From: Thermoplasmata archaeon
GTDB taxonomy: Archaea > Thermoplasmatota > Thermoplasmata > Lutacidiplasmatales > UBA184
Assembly (NCBI GenBank): GCA_030037035.1
Contig: JASHSA010000055.1
Span: 1-7,789, forward strand
DNA: 7,789 nt
Direction of reading: 5' to 3'
Shown: piece by piece, positions 5,066 to 7,789 of the stretch
How positions within the stretch are numbered: position 1 is the first letter of the stretch
Layout of the letters: the number at the start of each line of letters is the position of its first letter
Translations under genes and position numbers: made by a program
The notes under the pieces: generated by a model
Told to the model about the DNA's origin: nothing
Seen by the model: the letters and a program-made list of their open reading frames with translations, nothing else
The model's database searches: none

Positions 5066-5704
5066 GTGAGCCGCATCCTGACGGTGGCGGTGCTCGTCTC
5101 CGGGGAGGGGACGACGCTCGACGCGCTCGCCGAGCAGGCGAGCGGCGGGCACCTTCCGGTGCGCATCGCGCTCGTCGTCGCCGACCGTCCGCACGCTCCC
5201 GCGATCGAGAAGGCGCGCCGTCGCGGCCTCGCGACGCTCGTCCTCCCCTCGCGGGGCGTACCGGCCGACGACTGGGGACGGCGCCTCTCCGACGAGCTGA
5301 CCGCCAAGGGCGTCGAGCTCGTCGTCAACGCCGGTTTCCTCACAATCCTGCCGCCCAACTGGGTCGCGGCATGGCGCGGCCGCGCGATCAACGTCCATCC
5401 GTCGCTGCTCCCGCTGCACGGGGGTCGCGGCCTCTACGGGATGCGCGTGCACGAGGCGGTCCTCGCCGCCGGCGAGCGGGTCACGGGAGCGACCGTGCAC
5501 GTCGTGACCGACGACCTCGACCGCGGCCCGACGATCGCGCAGGAGCGCATCGACGTCCTGCCGGACGACACCCCGGCGTCGCTGCGCGCGCGCCTGCACC
5601 CCGTCGAGGTCGAGCTGCTCGCCGCGACGTTGCGACGGTTCGCGGACGGCGCGCTGCCGCTCCCGTACTCCGCGCCGAGCGCCACGCGGGCAAAGCGCCC
5701 GTAG
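5066..5704 (+). CDS. purN: Phosphoribosylglycinamide formyltransferase, folate-dependent (PurN)
   Basis: 212 residues, close to the family's usual size. PurN transfers a formyl group from 10-formyltetrahydrofolate to GAR, an early step of purine synthesis in the cytoplasm. The nucleotide-binding loop is VSGEGTTLDAL (11-21, compare SGNGSNL in E. coli). The catalytic triad is visible: N109 and H111 in INVHPSLLP, and D152 in VTDDLDRGP, corresponding to E. coli N106, H108 and D144. The GRGLYGMRVHEAVLAAG segment (120-136) follows the pattern of the bacterial GKGMYG-type PurN group. GTG 5066 is supported by a TATA-like box 26 nt upstream. Some archaea use the formate-dependent PurT or PurP enzymes instead. 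The gene runs into a convergent acetyltransferase gene 16 nt away. Confidence 0.92.
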   Translation: MSRILTVAVLVSGEGTTLDALAEQASGGHLPVRIALVVADRPHAPAIEKARRRGLATLVLPSRGVPADDWGRRLSDELTAKGVELVVNAGFLTILPPNWVAAWRGRAINVHPSLLPLHGGRGLYGMRVHEAVLAAGERVTGATVHVVTDDLDRGPTIAQERIDVLPDDTPASLRARLHPVEVELLAATLRRFADGALPLPYSAPSATRAKRP

Positions 5705-5720
5705 CCGGCGCCGGGGACCC

Positions 5721-6677
5721 TCAGAAGCGGTCGAGGCTCATGCAGAGGAACGCCCGGTCGTCGGTCGTCAGCTCGCGCCGGAGCGTCCTCGCCGACGGGG
5801 CCCCCGCGAGCGGGCAGGCCATGAGCGACCTCCACTCGGCCTCGCGGCGCACGGCGTAACCGCGCCGCGTGAGCTCGGCGGCGTGGTCGAGCACCGGCGT
5901 GTTCCCGAGGGCGAGGACCCCCGTCGGGGCCGCGCGTTCGAGGGCCCGGAGGAGCGCCGGGACGTCGCGCGGCCCGGCGACCAGCTCCCCGCAGGCGAGG
6001 TGGTTCGACCGGCGCGCGGCCACCGCGTAGCCGACGGCGCGTCCCCGTCGGCGCAGGACGAGGAGCCCCTCCAGGTCACGGCCGGCCTCGCGCTCCACGC
6101 GCAGGAACCCCGCCGGACGGGAGGCGAAGCCGGTCCGGTCCCGCGAGAACGTGCGGTGGAGCTCCTCCAGCTCCTCGAGCGCTCCGGCGTTCGCGCCCCT
6201 CAGGCTCTCCCCGCGGGGCAGGGAGCGGGTCCCGGCGGAGGCGCGCAGCGCGAGCGGCGGCACGAAGACGTCGCGGTAGCCGAGGCTCTCGTAGAGGTCG
6301 TGGGCGTACCACGACGGGCTCGTCCAGAGGAGCGCGTAGCGCGCGCCGGCCTCGCGCTCGCGTCGGTGGGCCTCCTCGAGCAGCCCGCGCGCGACGCCCC
6401 GCCGACGGGCGTGCGGCGCGGTCGTCACGCTCGCGATCCCGGCGACGGTCTCCACGCCGTCGCGGGCGCGGTAGGGGAGCCGTAGCACGACCACCTGGCC
6501 GAGCAGCCGGCCCCCGTCGACCGCGAACAGCCCGACGTAGTCGGAGAGCTCGAGGCCGCGGCGCCGGTAGGCCCGCACCGCCCGGCGGTCGAGGTAGCCG
6601 GAGAACGCGCCGAGCCCGAGCGCCGCCCGCTGCGCCTCGAGGGCGGCCGGGAGCTCGTCGAACGTCAGGGTACGCAT
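5721..6677 (-). CDS. GNAT family acetyltransferase, possibly double-domain
   Basis: 318 residues from ATG (6675-6677). The N-terminal half is a clear GNAT domain: strand LLGQVVVLRLPY (58-69), strand VAGIASVTTAP (78-88), acetyl-CoA loop RRRGVARG (91-98) with its helix, and YESLGY (129-134). The C-terminal half (about 180-318) has LEGLLVLRRRGRAVGYAVAA and a matching later part. These look like a second, degenerate GNAT fold lacking the R-x-x-G-x-G/A loop, as in Eis-like two-domain acetyltransferases. Substrate unknown. It stands alone on the minus strand, convergent with purN. No convincing TATA box is seen at the leaderless distance; TAACGAA about 35 nt upstream is the nearest AT-rich patch. 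Confidence 0.83.
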   Translation of the reverse strand: MRTLTFDELPAALEAQRAALGLGAFSGYLDRRAVRAYRRRGLELSDYVGLFAVDGGRLLGQVVVLRLPYRARDGVETVAGIASVTTAPHARRRGVARGLLEEAHRREREAGARYALLWTSPSWYAHDLYESLGYRDVFVPPLALRASAGTRSLPRGESLRGANAGALEELEELHRTFSRDRTGFASRPAGFLRVEREAGRDLEGLLVLRRRGRAVGYAVAARRSNHLACGELVAGPRDVPALLRALERAAPTGVLALGNTPVLDHAAELTRRGYAVRREAEWRSLMACPLAGAPSARTLRRELTTDDRAFLCMSLDRF

Positions 6678-6728
6678 CGGCGCGATCTGCCGCTCCCACG
6701 ACGGTCCGCTTCGTTAGGCTGACGGCTT

Positions 6729-6750
6729 CGGCGCCGCCTGGTCGGCGCCG
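6729..6750 (-). terminator. Hairpin after the SerK-like gene
   Basis: CGGCGCCG (6729-6736) and CGGCGCCG (6743-6750) are self-complementary arms forming an 8-bp stem around a 6-base loop, immediately downstream of the minus-strand stop at 6753. No T tract follows on the minus strand, so it may be a 3'-end element rather than a true terminator. Confidence 0.35.
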
Positions 6751-6752
6751 GC

Positions 6753-7154
6753 TCAGCCGGCGAGCTCCTCGAGCGGGACGCTCCTCGGCGGGAGCTCGAC
6801 CTTCAGCCGGTGCCGGGTCGTCTTCGCGGGGAACGGGCGGCCGAGGCTCGCGCGGCGGAGGACCTCCGCCTTGTCGATCGGCGGGCCCGGGCGCCAGCGG
6901 TCGAGCTCGACCTCGTCGCCGTGGTAGTCGAAGACCCACGCGGGGACGTACTTGAGCCCGAGCCGGCGCGACGCCTCGACGCGGTGGTGGCCGTTGAGGA
7001 TCACGTACGACCCGCGCGCGACCCAGATCGGCTCGCGGAACTCGCCGGTACGCCGCAGCTCCTCGACGAGCTCGTCGACCTTCGCCTGGTCGTGCTCCTC
7101 GTGGCCGAGCAGCCGGCTCACGGGGACGAGGGCGAAGACCGGCGCCGGGCTCAT
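6753..7154 (-). CDS. ParB-fold protein resembling the SerK/SbnI free-serine kinase group
   Basis: 133 residues. The fold is that of ParB N-terminal/sulfiredoxin-like domains: VPVSRLLGHEEHDQAKVDEL (10-29), EPIWV-x-x-GSYVILNGHHRVEASRRLG (41-66), then VPAWVFDY. The GHHR motif (55-58) and the HEE near the start are shared with nucleotide-using members such as archaeal SerK and SbnI, which phosphorylate free serine. The later PAKTTRH (109-115) also recalls SerK-type proteins, from memory. No DNA-binding HTH domain follows, so it is not a partitioning ParB. ATG (7152-7154) overlaps the stop of the upstream reductase gene (ATGA). An AGAGG motif (minus strand, 7161-7165) lies 6 nt upstream. This coupling implies coexpression. 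Serine kinase activity is inferred; the fold is secure. Confidence 0.75.
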   Translation of the reverse strand: MSPAPVFALVPVSRLLGHEEHDQAKVDELVEELRRTGEFREPIWVARGSYVILNGHHRVEASRRLGLKYVPAWVFDYHGDEVELDRWRPGPPIDKAEVLRRASLGRPFPAKTTRHRLKVELPPRSVPLEELAG

Positions 7155-7789
7155 GCGACGCCTCTGCGCTCGGCCTCCTCGAGCGCGCGCCGGGCGTAGA
7201 CGGCGACCATCTTCTTGCGGTACTCCGGCAGCAGGAACGTGTTGTGCACGGGCCGGACGCGGCGCGCGAGCTCGTCGCCGAGCTCGCGCCGCCGGCGGTC
7301 GTCCAGACGTACGCCCACGAGCGGTGCGGTCAGCTCGTCGTAGCGGCGCGGCTGGGGCTCGGCGCCGCCGACGGCGAGCCGAAGCTCCTCGACGTGACCG
7401 TCCGCCGACCATCGCCCCGCCACGGCCACCCCGAGCTCGGGGAAGTCGTAGGCCGGACGGACCCGCAGCTTGAGATAACGGCCGCGGCGGCCGCGCGCCG
7501 CGGAGGGGAGGTGGATCGCGACCAGGAGCTCGCCCGGGGCGGTCGTCAGCCGCCGGATCCCGTCGCCGACGAGGTCGTAGAGCCCCGACAGGGGGAGGCG
7601 CCGCCGTCCGCTCGGGCCGGCGAGCTCGACCTCGGCGTCGCACGCCAGCAGCGCCGGCGCGAGGTCGCCGCTGAACGTCGCATAGCAGGTCGTCCTCTGC
7701 GGGACGACGTGGCAGCGGTCGCCGTCGGCCTTGAGGCAGAAGCCGAGGCTCGAGCGCCAGAAGTAGCTCTGGTTGAAGAAGAAGCACCG
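7151..7789 (-). CDS. 4-hydroxybenzoyl-CoA reductase beta-like subunit (xanthine oxidase family FAD subunit), C-terminal part
   Basis: 212 residues are present; the N-terminus, with the FAD-binding motifs, lies beyond the right edge. The fragment opens with RCFFFNQSYFWRSSLGFC and has Cys at fragment residues 2, 18, 26 and 35. These spacings of 16, 8 and 9 equal those of the four cysteines (C122, C138, C146, C155) that bind the extra [4Fe-4S] cluster in Thauera HcrB, which ordinary CoxM/XDH FAD subunits lack. The C-terminal CO-dehydrogenase flavoprotein domain follows (RYLKLRVRPAYDFPELGVAVA, then RLAVGGAEPQP and NTFLLPEYRKKMVAVYARRAL). In known enzymes this subunit feeds electrons to the molybdenum subunit that removes the phenolic hydroxyl from 4-hydroxybenzoyl-CoA. 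Adding about 120 missing residues gives the HcrB length. The substrate here is inferred; related aryl-CoA or purine substrates remain possible. Confidence 0.87.
   Translation of the reverse strand, partial: RCFFFNQSYFWRSSLGFCLKADGDRCHVVPQRTTCYATFSGDLAPALLACDAEVELAGPSGRRRLPLSGLYDLVGDGIRRLTTAPGELLVAIHLPSAARGRRGRYLKLRVRPAYDFPELGVAVAGRWSADGHVEELRLAVGGAEPQPRRYDELTAPLVGVRLDDRRRRELGDELARRVRPVHNTFLLPEYRKKMVAVYARRALEEAERRGVA

Noticed and set aside
3763..5391. A 542-codon minus-strand frame and a 418-codon plus-strand frame over gar1, tfb and purN
   Set aside because: They overlap clearly identified conserved genes in other frames and have biased, motif-free composition.
6753..7154. Chromosome-partitioning ParB
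   Set aside because: Only the N-terminal fold is present, with no helix-turn-helix domain and no parA neighbour. GHHR and PAKTTRH point to the SerK-like group.
7155..7787. A 344-codon minus-strand frame fusing extra N-terminal sequence to the SerK-like protein
   Set aside because: Upstream of the ATG at 7154 the frame is a shadow of the reductase gene; the ATGA overlap marks the real start.
1..7789. CRISPR arrays, insertion sequences, integrase or attachment sites
   Set aside because: No spaced repeats, transposase-like proteins or terminal inverted repeats were seen. The window reads as stable chromosome.

Overview
The window is high-GC archaeal chromosome. The archaeal assignment rests on a complete transcription factor B gene, a Gar1-like H/ACA RNP gene directly upstream of it, a ubiquitin-like SAMP/Urm1 protein ending in Gly-Gly, and a serine tRNA gene that encodes no CCA and is interrupted by an intron with a bulge-helix-bulge fold. 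Start codons are often GTG or TTG. First genes of transcription units (purN, gar1, probably the zinc-ribbon gene) have a TATA-like box about 26-30 nt upstream of the start, as expected for leaderless transcripts. Internal operon genes have Shine-Dalgarno-like motifs. A high-GC Thermoplasmatota lineage is my best guess, but this is inference; no marker here settles the phylum.

Layout, left to right. (1) 1-206: 3' end of a GNAT acetyltransferase. (2) 379-498: tRNA-Ser(CGA) with a 33-nt intron in the T-loop, followed 11 nt later by a 70-residue ubiquitin-like protein (510-722). (3) 778-3561: two tandem genes in the same reading frame, separated by one TAG codon. Both carry a related helical module. 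The first adds a zinc ribbon, and both have proline-rich disordered parts. I do not recognise the family. (4) 3767-5016: gar1-tfb operon with a four-base start/stop overlap, behind an unusually AT-rich promoter with two TATA-like boxes. (5) 5066-5704: purN with its own TATA-like box. (6) Minus strand, 5721-6677: an acetyltransferase convergent with purN. (7) Minus strand, 6753-7789: the 3' part of a 4-hydroxybenzoyl-CoA reductase beta-type subunit, overlapping by four bases a small ParB-fold protein that resembles the SerK/SbnI free-serine kinase group.

Functionally the plus strand is mostly informational and housekeeping: tRNA, sulfur-carrier/ubiquitin-like protein, rRNA pseudouridylation, transcription initiation and purine synthesis. 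The right end looks catabolic, pointing to anaerobic aromatic or related molybdenum-hydroxylase chemistry. The observations most worth following are the T-loop intron with tRNA-mRNA adjacency, the zinc-ribbon/helical paralog pair with its in-frame TAG junction, and the reductase-SerK-like pairing.
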